A stretch of DNA of 64,000 nt from assembly GCA_026075535.2 (NCBI GenBank), contig AP026538.1:7378001-7442000 (forward strand). The letters are read 5' to 3'. The notes beneath the pieces were generated by a model that did not search any database, was not told where the DNA came from, and saw only the letters and a program-made list of their open reading frames with translations. This document shows, one piece after another, positions 19,119-28,597 of this stretch; the stretch's first letter is position 1; every line of letters begins with the position of its first letter. Source of the DNA: Tricholoma matsutake (Eukaryota > Basidiomycota > Agaricomycetes > Agaricales > Tricholomataceae). Made by a program: the position numbers and the translations under genes.

Positions 19119-20105
19119 GATGTCCGCAGGTGTCTGCCCACGGAGATCTTGGTAGATGTAGCTACATCGTGAGCCATCTTGTGAACCTTCCACTCGAATT
19201 TCGAGGGGACGTGCCAGAATGTAACATTCCTCTCCTTGTCTCCAGATAACCAGGGACGAAGGGAGCGACAAGCGTCCAGGACGAAGATTTGCCCAGAACC
19301 TGATTTTGGATTGATTAGGGACTCAATGCCCATAGTAGAATCTGAGAAGACCACCAGCTTTTTGCATCCCCTGCTGCAAGCAGCCGAGACACCCAGTTGG
19401 AGAGCAAAGAGTTCGACTTCCGGGGGGGTTCTCCTCCCAGAAGCTGAGACAACGTGATCGACCTGTTCACCCTGTCCGAAGACAAGAGCGCAGGCGACAG
19501 CTTGGAATTTAGCATCAGTGGGCACCGAGGCATCCACTGCAATGACGAGAGTGTCATCCTCTGCCTGGGCAGAGGCCCAGGCCTTGTCGAGGTCACTCCT
19601 GTAAGAGTTCCTCGCTCCATCCTCCTTAGAGGTGAGGCAATGAGAGGAGAAACGAGTGGGGAACAGATCCTTCACTCTGTTTCCAGGAGTGTTTTCTTCC
19701 CCAAAGGGGTCAAATTCATCGCCTGGTACCAGGGCCAGGGCTGCAGCCGAGGCGACAGATGGACCTTGCAGGTTGAGTGTGTCGAGCACGTTCCCTCCCC
19801 AGAGCCCTAGCTCATGAGAGTGGGTGGTGCCGACGTGATTGGGCTCTAGAATCGCTCTTAGGGGGTGTGATGGAGCCAATAGGGGGGTCCTGAATACCCC
19901 TCTGTCGACTAAACGACGCAGTAACAGCTGCATAGGCAGCAGTCCAGCAATACTTTCCAGACCGCCAATTGCGGTGGTTCTGAATGCACCGAGGATCCAA
20001 CGTGCAGCAATGGACTGCACTTGGGCCAACGTTTTGATGACCCCTTTGACGCGAGCACCTTTGAAGTGCCATAGTCTGAGTCCGTATGTCATGATAGGTA
20101 CGACA
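19119..20105 (-). pseudogene. LINE copy LN5: ORF2 fragment (RT thumb and RNase H)
   Basis: An open ~330-codon piece of ORF2 on the minus strand, from VVPIMTYGLRLWHFKGAR through the RNase H domain (VAVDAS, EVELFALQ, FSDSTMG, MAHDVA) to GRHLRTS. It is cut on the left by beta2 and on the right by the 5' end of LN6. The RT catalytic core and the C-terminal finger are absent. The domain reads without frameshift, so the host LINE was young when hit. Confidence 0.9.
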
Positions 20106-20233
20106 CATCGCTTCTTGTCTTCCTACCGCGACGTGCACAGCCACAAAAATTTTCGTCGACACCGTTTTCATACTTTGTAGCTCAATCCATCCTCGATCTT
20201 AGTGATCCGGTACCACCAGCGTCTTACCAATGC

Positions 20234-22144
20234 ATGTCAGATTCGTACTCCAGAAGAGGGGGGAGATCGGGCGAGGCGATGGATGAGGGGAGACCTTCTA
20301 GATCCGGTATGCCCAGAACTCCTGGCGACGACCCAATTGATTCCCTGCGGCTCTCTTCGAGCCGCAGATCCACACAGAACGCACCCTCAGTGGGCCCTCA
20401 CAGGACCCAAAGAGGCTCTCCAACCCCCTCCCCCTATGGGGCGGGCATCGTCACTCCGCGGGCACAGCGCTTCAGCATCCCAGCGCTATCTTCCAGAGAT
20501 GCAACTGCGTCTCCTGCACCTCCGGCTACCCCTTCTCCACCTGCTTCATGGGCTGATGAAGTGGCCGATAATCTCTCCTCCCACGTCATTCAGGACACGG
20601 AGATGGCTAGCGATGACTGGAGTGGGCCCCAGACCTTCGCCAAAGACCTGGGAGAGTACACTGAAGGATTCCGAGTCGTTCTGAACAGAACGGGATCCAG
20701 ACGACCAACTGCTGAAGATTGGCAGCTCATTGCGGAACGACTGGGCTCGGTGCTGGTAGCAGCTGCCGAGGCTGGTATTGATCGCGACTCAGGTAGCGCT
20801 GCGCTCCGGGGAGCCATAGACAGAATCGCAGGGGGCAGTAAATGATCTAGATCGGGTACTGTCACCAACAATCCCAACGTGGATTACCTGGAGGGATGGG
20901 ATGGGCAACGCCCCCCCCCTCACAAATCAGCGAGGACTCGAGGCCCTAAGGGGGCTCGACCTCTTCCTAAACCCCCAGTAGGGTGTGTCTCTTCATCATG
21001 GGGTCGAGGACCGCCTCCCCCCATGAACTGGTCCACCAGGCCTTCGGGCAGGGGGACCTTTGCTCAGGTGGCTCGCTTCCCTGGGGGGCGAACACCTAAC
21101 ACATCCATGGATGGCCTTGTGCATTTAGCCAAGGCCTTCCCTGAACTTCCAACTGACAAGCTGGCTGACATGCAGCAGCATGTTGGTCCCTCCAAACCGA
21201 AGGCTGCAAAACCTTCACCTACTGTCCATGGACCGTCGAGACGACAGGTCCTGGTCCATGTTCGTCCCCCCCTCAGGGCAGAGACAAACCCCGCTGACTT
21301 CCTGGACCATGTCCGGATCACTCTCGGATTGCACCACTCCAAACTGGTGGCCCAGTCCGCATCTATGCACGCTGGTAACTTATCAGTAGCTACAGACGTC
21401 GTGGCCTCCGAGGAGGACCTTCGCTGTTTCAAGGAGGCTGCCCACAAGGCATTCCCTTTCGCGCTGCAAGTAGATGCAGCGCTACCCACCTCCACATTGT
21501 ACCTCAAGCTGGTCGATGTGCCGTTTATCGCCAACGACAAGGCCTTAACGCCTGATGTCGTGATTGCACACCTGGGGAAGTCCGGAATTTCGGACCTCAC
21601 AGTGCTTCAAGTCCCCCCCCGGGTTGTACGTGATTCGAAGATGTCGGATACGTGCACCGTATACCTTAACATCGCTGACTCAGTCAGTGGTGCACGAGCC
21701 AAGGCTCTTATCGGTCGCGGCGTCCAATTTGGACGCTACGTCGCTTATGTTAGGGCAGCCAGGGTGAACCCTGGTCTGCCTCTTTGCCAACGATGCTGGA
21801 AGTGGGGCCACCCCACCCAGGCATGCAGAGCTCCACAGACCAAATGTCTGATCTGTGCAGGCCCACACCGCAAGGAGCACCATCATGCTCTTGCAGGGTG
21901 TTGTAAGGGAAATGCTAAGGCGAACCCTCCCGTCCCAGCTACCCCAGAGGGGGCAGCCTGCCCTCACCCGGCTAGGTGCATCAACTGCCGGAAAAACCAC
22001 GCATCTGACGATTGTCGATGTAACTTTTGGCGACATCACTTTGACCGTGACTGGATCAAAGCTCGCTATGACGAGGTGAGTGCAAGACGTAACTCTCGCT
22101 CCCCTCCTGCTTACCATCCCGCAGGACGCGGTGGCCGAACGTAA
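20234..22144 (+). pseudogene. LINE ORF1 (gag-like), one in-frame stop (LN6)
   Basis: 636-codon ORF1 starting MSDSYSRRGGRSG, full length apart from TGA at 20843-20845, where other copies have CGA (Arg), a CpG transition. Layout: Ser/Pro/Arg-rich low-complexity N-terminus, a middle folded region (MDGLVHLAKAFPELP ... VYLNIADSVSG), then three Cys/His knuckles (CQRCWKWGHPTQAC; CLICAGPH; CINCRKNH) and a basic tail. It likely coats the LINE RNA. Its TAA (22142-22144) is followed without gap by the ORF2 ATG in the same frame. Confidence 0.92.
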
Positions 22145-22147
22145 ATG
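22142..22147 (+). promoter_or_regulatory. ORF1 stop / ORF2 start, TAA-ATG in one frame
   Basis: TAA directly followed by ATG with no frame change. The same arrangement is at 1214-1219, 43095-43100 and 54841-54846 (minus strand, TAA-ATG) and at 25630-25635 (TAG-ATG). Five of five copies keep a stop and an adjacent in-frame start. This points to termination-reinitiation or stop readthrough for making ORF2. Confidence 0.75.
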
Positions 22148-23499
22148 AGAGACAGACTTAGATCTACCCCTCAGCTACGCGTATTTAGTCAAAATGTAAA
22201 TCGAAATTGGGGTTACATGGACTCGTTACTGGCAGATTTCGTAGATGACTACGACCTGCTTTTCATTCAAGAGCCTCCCTGGCGCTTAATAAGACACGCC
22301 CCCTCTGCCCACAACAGGGAGGGGGAAGAAGTTATAGGCGCACCAATGAGCCCAAATTGGGGCACTTTAGTGCGCCCATCGGGAATTGACTCCCTTCCTC
22401 GCGTTGCTGTCTATTTTGCGAACAGCATCGCTAATCTAAGACCGGGTCTCAGACGAGATCTGATCAATGATCGTGACATCCTCCTGTTCTCACTGGGAAT
22501 AGGGGAGGACGTCATGCTACTTGCTAACGTATACTCGGACAGCCAACATTCGGCCATCACGCTCTTATTTGAGAACGTCATGACGATCCCCCGCCTACAT
22601 TTCATGTGTGGCGATTTCAACGTGAGACACGCCTCCTGGGACCCCCAGGGGCCTGAACACTCTATCCATGCTGACCACTTAGTGGAAACGGCTACGGCAT
22701 TAGGCCTGACTAGAGCCCTACCAGTAGTGGAGGGCCCCACACACTTCGCCCCTCAACAGGGCCTTCACCCTACGGTGATTGACCTGATGTTCGTACCTAT
22801 GGATCTCAGATTCGTATTGTATTGTGAAATTGTACCTGAAGCCAGGGGAACGTCTGACCACGCCCCTCTGACATTAGTGCTACCTGGCCCGGGATTGTTG
22901 GTTCCGGTTACCAAGTGGTCCATCAAAAAGGGATCCGAGGAGGAAGCATCATATCGTGATGCTGTCTCCTCCACTTTAAATCCATGGCTTGATTGGCACG
23001 GAGAAACATCGGCAGAAATCGATGACGTCATTTTGGCGATATCAACGATTTTAAACAAGGCATGGGAAACCCACGCCAAGGAATCGCGCCTTGGCAAGTC
23101 GTCCAAAGGTTGGTGGACAGATGAGTGCAGTGGTGCCCTAGACGCGTACAGGGCCTCTCGGGATGGGGAGGACTGGAAGCATTATAGAAAGGTCATGCGA
23201 CATGCAAAGTGAGACTTTTTCGATGACCGTATCCAAGAAGTGGCTACGATGAATAGGCGACCCTGGGACTTGATGTCTTGGACTTGTCAACGTAACCTTC
23301 CATCGTACGAGGCTATCTCCTATCGGGGAGAACCCTGTAACGATCTGGACTCTCTTTGGGCTGCCCTTGATGGGTCCTATAACGCTGCCTCAGATCGAGT
23401 AGTTGATCTGAGCATCCTTGATGAACTCGATCCAGTGCCTGAAAGGGCCTGGATCCTGTTCTCCATTACGGAAATGAAGGAAGCGCTAAATGCGTGTTC
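22145..23499 (+). pseudogene. LINE ORF2 N-terminal half with stop (LN6)
   Basis: Starts MRDRLRSTPQLRVFSQNVNRN. Carries the APE-type endonuclease with QEPP near residue 43, GDFNVRH near 160 and SDHAPLTL near 240, then the linker into the RT domain. TGA at 23210-23212 replaces an Arg codon (CGC or CGT in sister copies). The frame then continues open to the beta3 insertion at 23499; the RT part resumes at 37559. Dead as it stands because of the stop and the insertion. Confidence 0.9.
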
Positions 23500-23709
23500 T
23501 TTTTTTTTTTTTTTTTTTTTTTTTGGATCAGAATTTATAACGTGGGGCTCGAACGCAGTCCGTGGAGCAAGGTACAAACTTCGTCGCTTCTTGACTTGTT
23601 ACCGCGACGTGCACAGCCACCGAAATTTTCGTCGACACCGTTTTCACTCTCTGTAGCTCAATCCGTCTACGATCCAAGCGATCCGGTCTATATAGTGTCT
23701 TACCAGCGC

Positions 23710-25632
23710 ATGTCTGATTCAACATCTAGAATAAGGGGGAGATCGGGCGAAGCAATGGACGTGGGGAACCCTTCCAGAGCCGGTACGCCCAGAACTCCTG
23801 GCGACGACCCCATTGATTCTCTACGGCCCTCTGGGGGCCGTAGATCCTCACAGATAGCACCTTCGGTGGGCCCTCATCGGTCCCAAAGAAGTTCTCCAAC
23901 TCCCTCCCTGTATGGGGCCGGAACGATCACACCACGTGCACAGCGATTCAGCATGCCGACATTATCTCCCAGGCAGGCCACAGCGTCCCCTGCACCTCCC
24001 ACCACTCCTTCCACTCCTGCCTCTCGGTGGGGAGATGAAGCTATGACACCCAACCCCGAGCCCGTGATCCAAGACACGGTGATGGGGAGCGATGCGGACG
24101 ACGATTGGGCCGGTCCGGTCACCTTCGCCCACGACCTCGGGGAATACGCTCAGGGATTCATCACTGTTCTAAACAGGACTGGAGCCCGACAACCTACTGC
24201 TGAACAACGGCAGGAAATTGCAGAACAACTGGGGGCGGTGCTGTATGCAGCGACCACAGTTGGATTTCACCGCGACTCGGGGAACACAACCCTCCAAAGA
24301 GCTATCGACAGGGCTGGCAATGCAGGCAAGCGTCCTGCCACTACTGACCCTAACGACGTCCCAAGGACGGAGTACCTGGAGGGATGGGATGGGCCATGCC
24401 CCCCCCCTCACAAATCTGTGAGGACACGAGGCCCGAAAGGGGCTCGACCTCTTCCTAAACCCCCGACAGGGGGCACTTCTTCGTCATGGGGCAGAGGACC
24501 TCCTCCCCCCGTAAACATGTCGACCAAGCCTTCGGGCAAGGGGACATTTGCTCAGGTCGCTCGCTTCCCTGGGGAGCGAGCACCTAACACATCCATGGAC
24601 GGCCTTGTGCGACTAGCCAAGGCCTTCCCTGAGCTTCCAACCGACAAGCTAGCTGACATCCAGCAGCACGTCGGCCCATCCAGGCCTAAGGCTGCAAAGC
24701 CTTCGCCCACCGTTCATGGACTGTCGCGAAGACAGGTTCTTGTTCACGTTCGACCCCCCCTCGAGGAGGGGACGAATCCTGCTGACTTCCTGGACCATGT
24801 CCGGACGACCCTAGGACTGCACCACTCTAAGCTAGTGGCTCAGTCTGCTTCCATGCACGCCGGGAACCTCTCGGTGTCCACTGACGTAGTGGCCTCGGAC
24901 GAGGACCTACGATGCTTCAAGGAGGCGGCCCACAAGGCCTTCCCCTCTGCGCTCCAAATCGATGCAGCGTTACCGACGTCCACGTCCTACCTCAAATTGG
25001 TAGACGTGCCATACATTGCAAACAACAAGGCGATTACGCCTGATGTCGTCATAGCACACCTGGGGAAGTCAGGCATGTCTGACCTCACCGTCCTGCAAGT
25101 CTCTCCACGGGTGGTCCATGATTCGAGAATGTTGGACACGTGCACCGTGTACCTCAACGTTGCTGACTCGGTCAGTGGTGCACGAGCGAAAGCTCTCATC
25201 GGACGTGGCGTCCAATTTGGACGCTATGTTGCCTATGTAAGGGCAGCTAGGGCAAACCCTGGGCTCCCACTATGTCAACGGTGCTGGAAGTGGGGCCATC
25301 CCACCCCAGCATGCAGAGCTCCACAGTCGAAATGCCCGATTTGTGCAGGCCCACACCGCAAGGAGCACCATCGTGCCCTAGCGGGGTGCTGTAAGGGAAA
25401 CGCCAAGGCGAACCCCCCTATCCCAGCTACCCCAGAGGGGGCAGCCTGTCCTCACCCGGCTAGGTGCTTGAACTGCCGGAAAAATCATGCATCTGACAAT
25501 CGTCGGTGCAATTTTTGGCGACACCGCTTTGACCGTGACTGGATCAAAGCTCGCTACGACGAGGTGAGTGCTAAACGCAGTTCTCGCTCCCCTCCTACTT
25601 ACCATCCCGCAGGACGCGGTGGCCGAACGTAG
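23710..25632 (+). CDS. LINE ORF1 (gag-like nucleocapsid), 640 aa, intact
   Basis: The only complete ORF1 in the window. ATG 23710 was chosen because it matches the MSDS start of other copies; the frame runs further upstream only through the inserted poly-T. Residues ~1-260 are Ser/Pro/Arg/Gly-rich (TPRTPGDDPIDSLRP); ~300-500 form a conserved folded region; Cys/His knuckles lie near 522-535 (CQRCWKWGHPTPAC), 542-560 (CPICAGPHRKEHH) and 586-602 (CLNCRKNH). Expected role: binding LINE RNA in the particle and helping target-primed reverse transcription. It ends TAG, immediately followed by the ORF2 ATG. LN7 is the most diverged LINE copy in the N-terminal region. Confidence 0.93.
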   Translation: MSDSTSRIRGRSGEAMDVGNPSRAGTPRTPGDDPIDSLRPSGGRRSSQIAPSVGPHRSQRSSPTPSLYGAGTITPRAQRFSMPTLSPRQATASPAPPTTPSTPASRWGDEAMTPNPEPVIQDTVMGSDADDDWAGPVTFAHDLGEYAQGFITVLNRTGARQPTAEQRQEIAEQLGAVLYAATTVGFHRDSGNTTLQRAIDRAGNAGKRPATTDPNDVPRTEYLEGWDGPCPPPHKSVRTRGPKGARPLPKPPTGGTSSSWGRGPPPPVNMSTKPSGKGTFAQVARFPGERAPNTSMDGLVRLAKAFPELPTDKLADIQQHVGPSRPKAAKPSPTVHGLSRRQVLVHVRPPLEEGTNPADFLDHVRTTLGLHHSKLVAQSASMHAGNLSVSTDVVASDEDLRCFKEAAHKAFPSALQIDAALPTSTSYLKLVDVPYIANNKAITPDVVIAHLGKSGMSDLTVLQVSPRVVHDSRMLDTCTVYLNVADSVSGARAKALIGRGVQFGRYVAYVRAARANPGLPLCQRCWKWGHPTPACRAPQSKCPICAGPHRKEHHRALAGCCKGNAKANPPIPATPEGAACPHPARCLNCRKNHASDNRRCNFWRHRFDRDWIKARYDEVSAKRSSRSPPTYHPAGRGGRT

Positions 25633-27028
25633 ATGAGGGGCAGACTTAGATCTACCCCACAGCTACGTATATTTAGTCAAAATGTGAACCGTAATTGGGG
25701 GTACATGGACTCGTTACTGGCAGATCTCAATGACGATTATGACTTGCTGTTCATCCAAGAGCCTCCTTGGCGATTAATAAGGCACGCCCCTTCTGCCCAC
25801 AACAGGGAAGGAGACGAGGTTATTGGAGCACCAATGAGCCCAAATTGGGGTACCTTGGTGTGCCCATCAGGGATTGACTCCCCTCCATGCGTCGCTGTGT
25901 ACTTTGCAAACAGCATCGCTAATCTAAGACCCGGTCTCAGACGAGATCTGATCGACGATCGTGACATCCTCTTGTTCTCTCTGGGAATAGGCGAGGACGT
26001 CATGCTACTTGCTAACGTGTACTCAGATAGCCAACACTCGGCCATCACGCTCTTATTTGAGAACGTCATGACGATCCCTCGCTTACACTTCATGTGTGGC
26101 GACTTTAACGTGAGACACGCCTCCTGGGACCCCCAGGGGCCTGAACACTCTATTCACGCTGACCACTTAGTGGAAACGGCTATGGCATTAGGCCTGACTA
26201 GAGCCCTACCAGTAGTGGAGGGCCCCACCCATTTCCCCCCTCAACAGGGCTTTCACCCCACAGTGATCGACCTGATGTTCGTACCTACAGATCTTAGATT
26301 TATACTGTACTGTGAGATCGTACCTAAAGCCAGGGGAACGTCTGACCATGCTCCTCTGACACTAGTGCTGCCTGGCCTGGGATCCCTGGTTCCGGTTACC
26401 AAGTGGTCCATCAAAAAAGGATCCAAGGAGGAAGCTTCGTATCGTGATGCTGTCTCCTCCGCTTTAACTCCGTGGCTAGATTGGCACGGAGATACCTCGG
26501 CAGAAATCGATGTTGTCGTCTCAGCGATATCAGTGATTTTAAACAAGGCATGGGAAAACCACGCCAAGGAATCTCGCCTCGGCAAGTCGTCCAAAGGCTG
26601 GTGGACAGATGAATGCAGTGGTGCCCTCGACGCTTACAGAGCCTCTCGTGACGAAGAGGACTGGAAGCTCTATAGGAAAGTCATGCGACATGCGAAGCGC
26701 GACTTTTTCGATGACCGTATCCAAGAAGTGGCTACGATGAATAGACGACCCTGGGACCTGATGGCCTGGACTCGTCAACGCAACCTCCCATCGTATGAGG
26801 CGATCTCCTATCGGGGAGAACCTTGTAACGATTTGGATTCTCTGTGGGCTGCCCTCGATGGGTCCTACAATGCCGCCTCAGATCGAGTAGTCGATCTGAG
26901 CGTCCTTGATGAACTCGATCCGGTGCCTGAAAGGGCCTGGATCCCATTCTCTGTTACGGAAATGAAAGAAGCGTTAAACGCGCTCCTTGACTTGTTACAA
27001 CCACCATAAACAGTGGTAAACACTCCTG

Positions 27029-27052
27029 CTCGACGTTGGTAGCAACGTCGAG
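27029..27052 (+). other. Perfect 10-bp hairpin in the gamma1 leader
   Basis: CTCGACGTTG-GTAG-CAACGTCGAG, all ten pairs Watson-Crick. In beta2 (16958 onward) the first arm is CTCGATGTTG, a T.G wobble with the same second arm. It sits about 50 bases from the 5' end, downstream of the ACCAC/GTGGT hairpin. Confidence 0.75.
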
Positions 27053-27757
27053 ACTTCAATTTTGGTCCGATTTTTGATCGGATTTCGCCATCACAAACGC
27101 TCTCGGCGTCTCCAGGCCTGCCCTGATTTGCTAAGAGATCCGTCCATCCGATCTCTGTGGATGCCCCGGTCACTGTTTTTGACAGTGTCTGCTATTCGTC
27201 TCGTTCTCCTGGGCTTCGAGGATCCTGGTTAGGTGAGTGTTGGCAATGAAAGAGTAGTCTGGGCCCCTATGGGGGCTTAGAGTGGGTGTGGGATGCCTAC
27301 TTCAACGCTCGCCCAAGTCGTCGCATTCGTTTAGCTGGGGGAGGTCTGGTTCAGGAGGAGGAACATATTCACTGGATTGTGGGTCGTCTGGGAGGCTTCC
27401 TACCTCCATGCTGCGTGAGTTTCTACATCTAGAGACCTGCTACACTGACTACCCATTGGAATACACCATCATTAAAAGGGGCCGGGCGATGGTGCCCTCT
27501 GGTGGCTAGGTCAACGCTCTGGTGGCCGCTACTTACCACCGACTCTTTACCTCCGGCACTCACACCCTCGAGGTGTTCGGAACCAGGTTCAATTGTCCCT
27601 CCCAATCTGCAGCAGGATTTGCGGCCTGTCTGCCCCCTCGGAGCATCTGGAGGCTGTGTCGGGTGGACCCGGAATTGAGATAAGGGACCGTCTGTTATTG
27701 TTATCACGCTACGTATCTTGACTTCTACCGTCATCTACTTGTGCTAAATCATCCTCA

Positions 27758-28597
27758 ATGCCCTCTACAAACCATAGAGTGCGAACTCGACACCAGGCGG
27801 CTCATGGCGACCCCCTCCTATACACAAACGCCGACTTCGCAGACTTCGACGACAACTACCTCCCAGAGTTCGGACACGTCTCCCTGAGCGGATGGGACTC
27901 TGATGTGGCTAACCAGTTCCACAATCTTTGGGCAGAGGATGACTCCTCCAACCTGCCAGATGACGATGACGGCTCTGCCACCAGCGGAGACGTCGAATTC
28001 ATTCCAAGTCTCACCGAGCTAGCCTCGCAGGAGACGATAAACCGCTTCTTGGCATCACAAGTGATAGCCGATGAGGTGCATGATCTGGCTCTCGAGCTTG
28101 GGCTCGAGGCCAACAACAATCAAGAGCTCGGCATTGCCGAGCTCCTCTATCCGGAGGGGCAGCAGGAGCAATCTGCGCCGCCCCTCCCCACATTACCGGG
28201 TTCATCCGCCATCCCAGAGTTGGTGGAGGATGAGCCTCCGTTGTCGAGAGATGAGAGGGTGGACATAACGTCCACCTCTCATGGCTTTCTGCATTTACTG
28301 GAGGCTATGACGAGTTTCGTCGGTACTGTCCAAGTATCCGCTGTTCCGCTCATTGAGAGGAACGCATGGCGTCAGATGGCCTGGGAACTATTCACGACCA
28401 CCTGGCGATTGTCTGAGCCAATGTCGGCAGAACTAGCAGCTGCCGGATTGCCTCTTGACCTCACGTCACCAGCAGCCTTCAGGGCTTCCTACGCGGCTAG
28501 GCAGGCAGCTCATGCAGAGCTCCATCATGGGGAACCCTCGTCCTCATCACGACGCCGCCGTCCTCGAGGTCCTCGAGCACAGCAGCGCTGCTACTGA
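27758..28597 (+). CDS. SRP-gamma orphan protein, 279 aa
   Basis: Intact ORF, start MPSTNHRVRTRHQAAHGDPLL, stop TGA 28595-28597. It is the most diverged member of the family: the first ~115 residues hardly align with alpha, but the acidic patch (NLPDDDDGS), the QELGIAELLYPE motif, the proline-rich linker to PELVEDEPPLS, the block TSHGFLHLLEAMTSFVGTV with ERNAWRQMAWELFTTTWRLSE, LDLTSPAAFRASYAA, and the basic tail RRRRPRGPRAQQRCY are shared. Conservation of these islands between diverged subfamilies suggests the protein is under selection. No known domain recognised. Confidence 0.88.
   Translation: MPSTNHRVRTRHQAAHGDPLLYTNADFADFDDNYLPEFGHVSLSGWDSDVANQFHNLWAEDDSSNLPDDDDGSATSGDVEFIPSLTELASQETINRFLASQVIADEVHDLALELGLEANNNQELGIAELLYPEGQQEQSAPPLPTLPGSSAIPELVEDEPPLSRDERVDITSTSHGFLHLLEAMTSFVGTVQVSAVPLIERNAWRQMAWELFTTTWRLSEPMSAELAAAGLPLDLTSPAAFRASYAARQAAHAELHHGEPSSSSRRRRPRGPRAQQRCY

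Noticed and set aside
27282..27509. 75-codon frame in the SRP leader shared by gamma1, gamma2 and delta1 (MGVGCLLQ...)
   Set aside because: It starts at GTG with a stop just upstream and no ATG at its head; conservation is explained by the conserved leader RNA.
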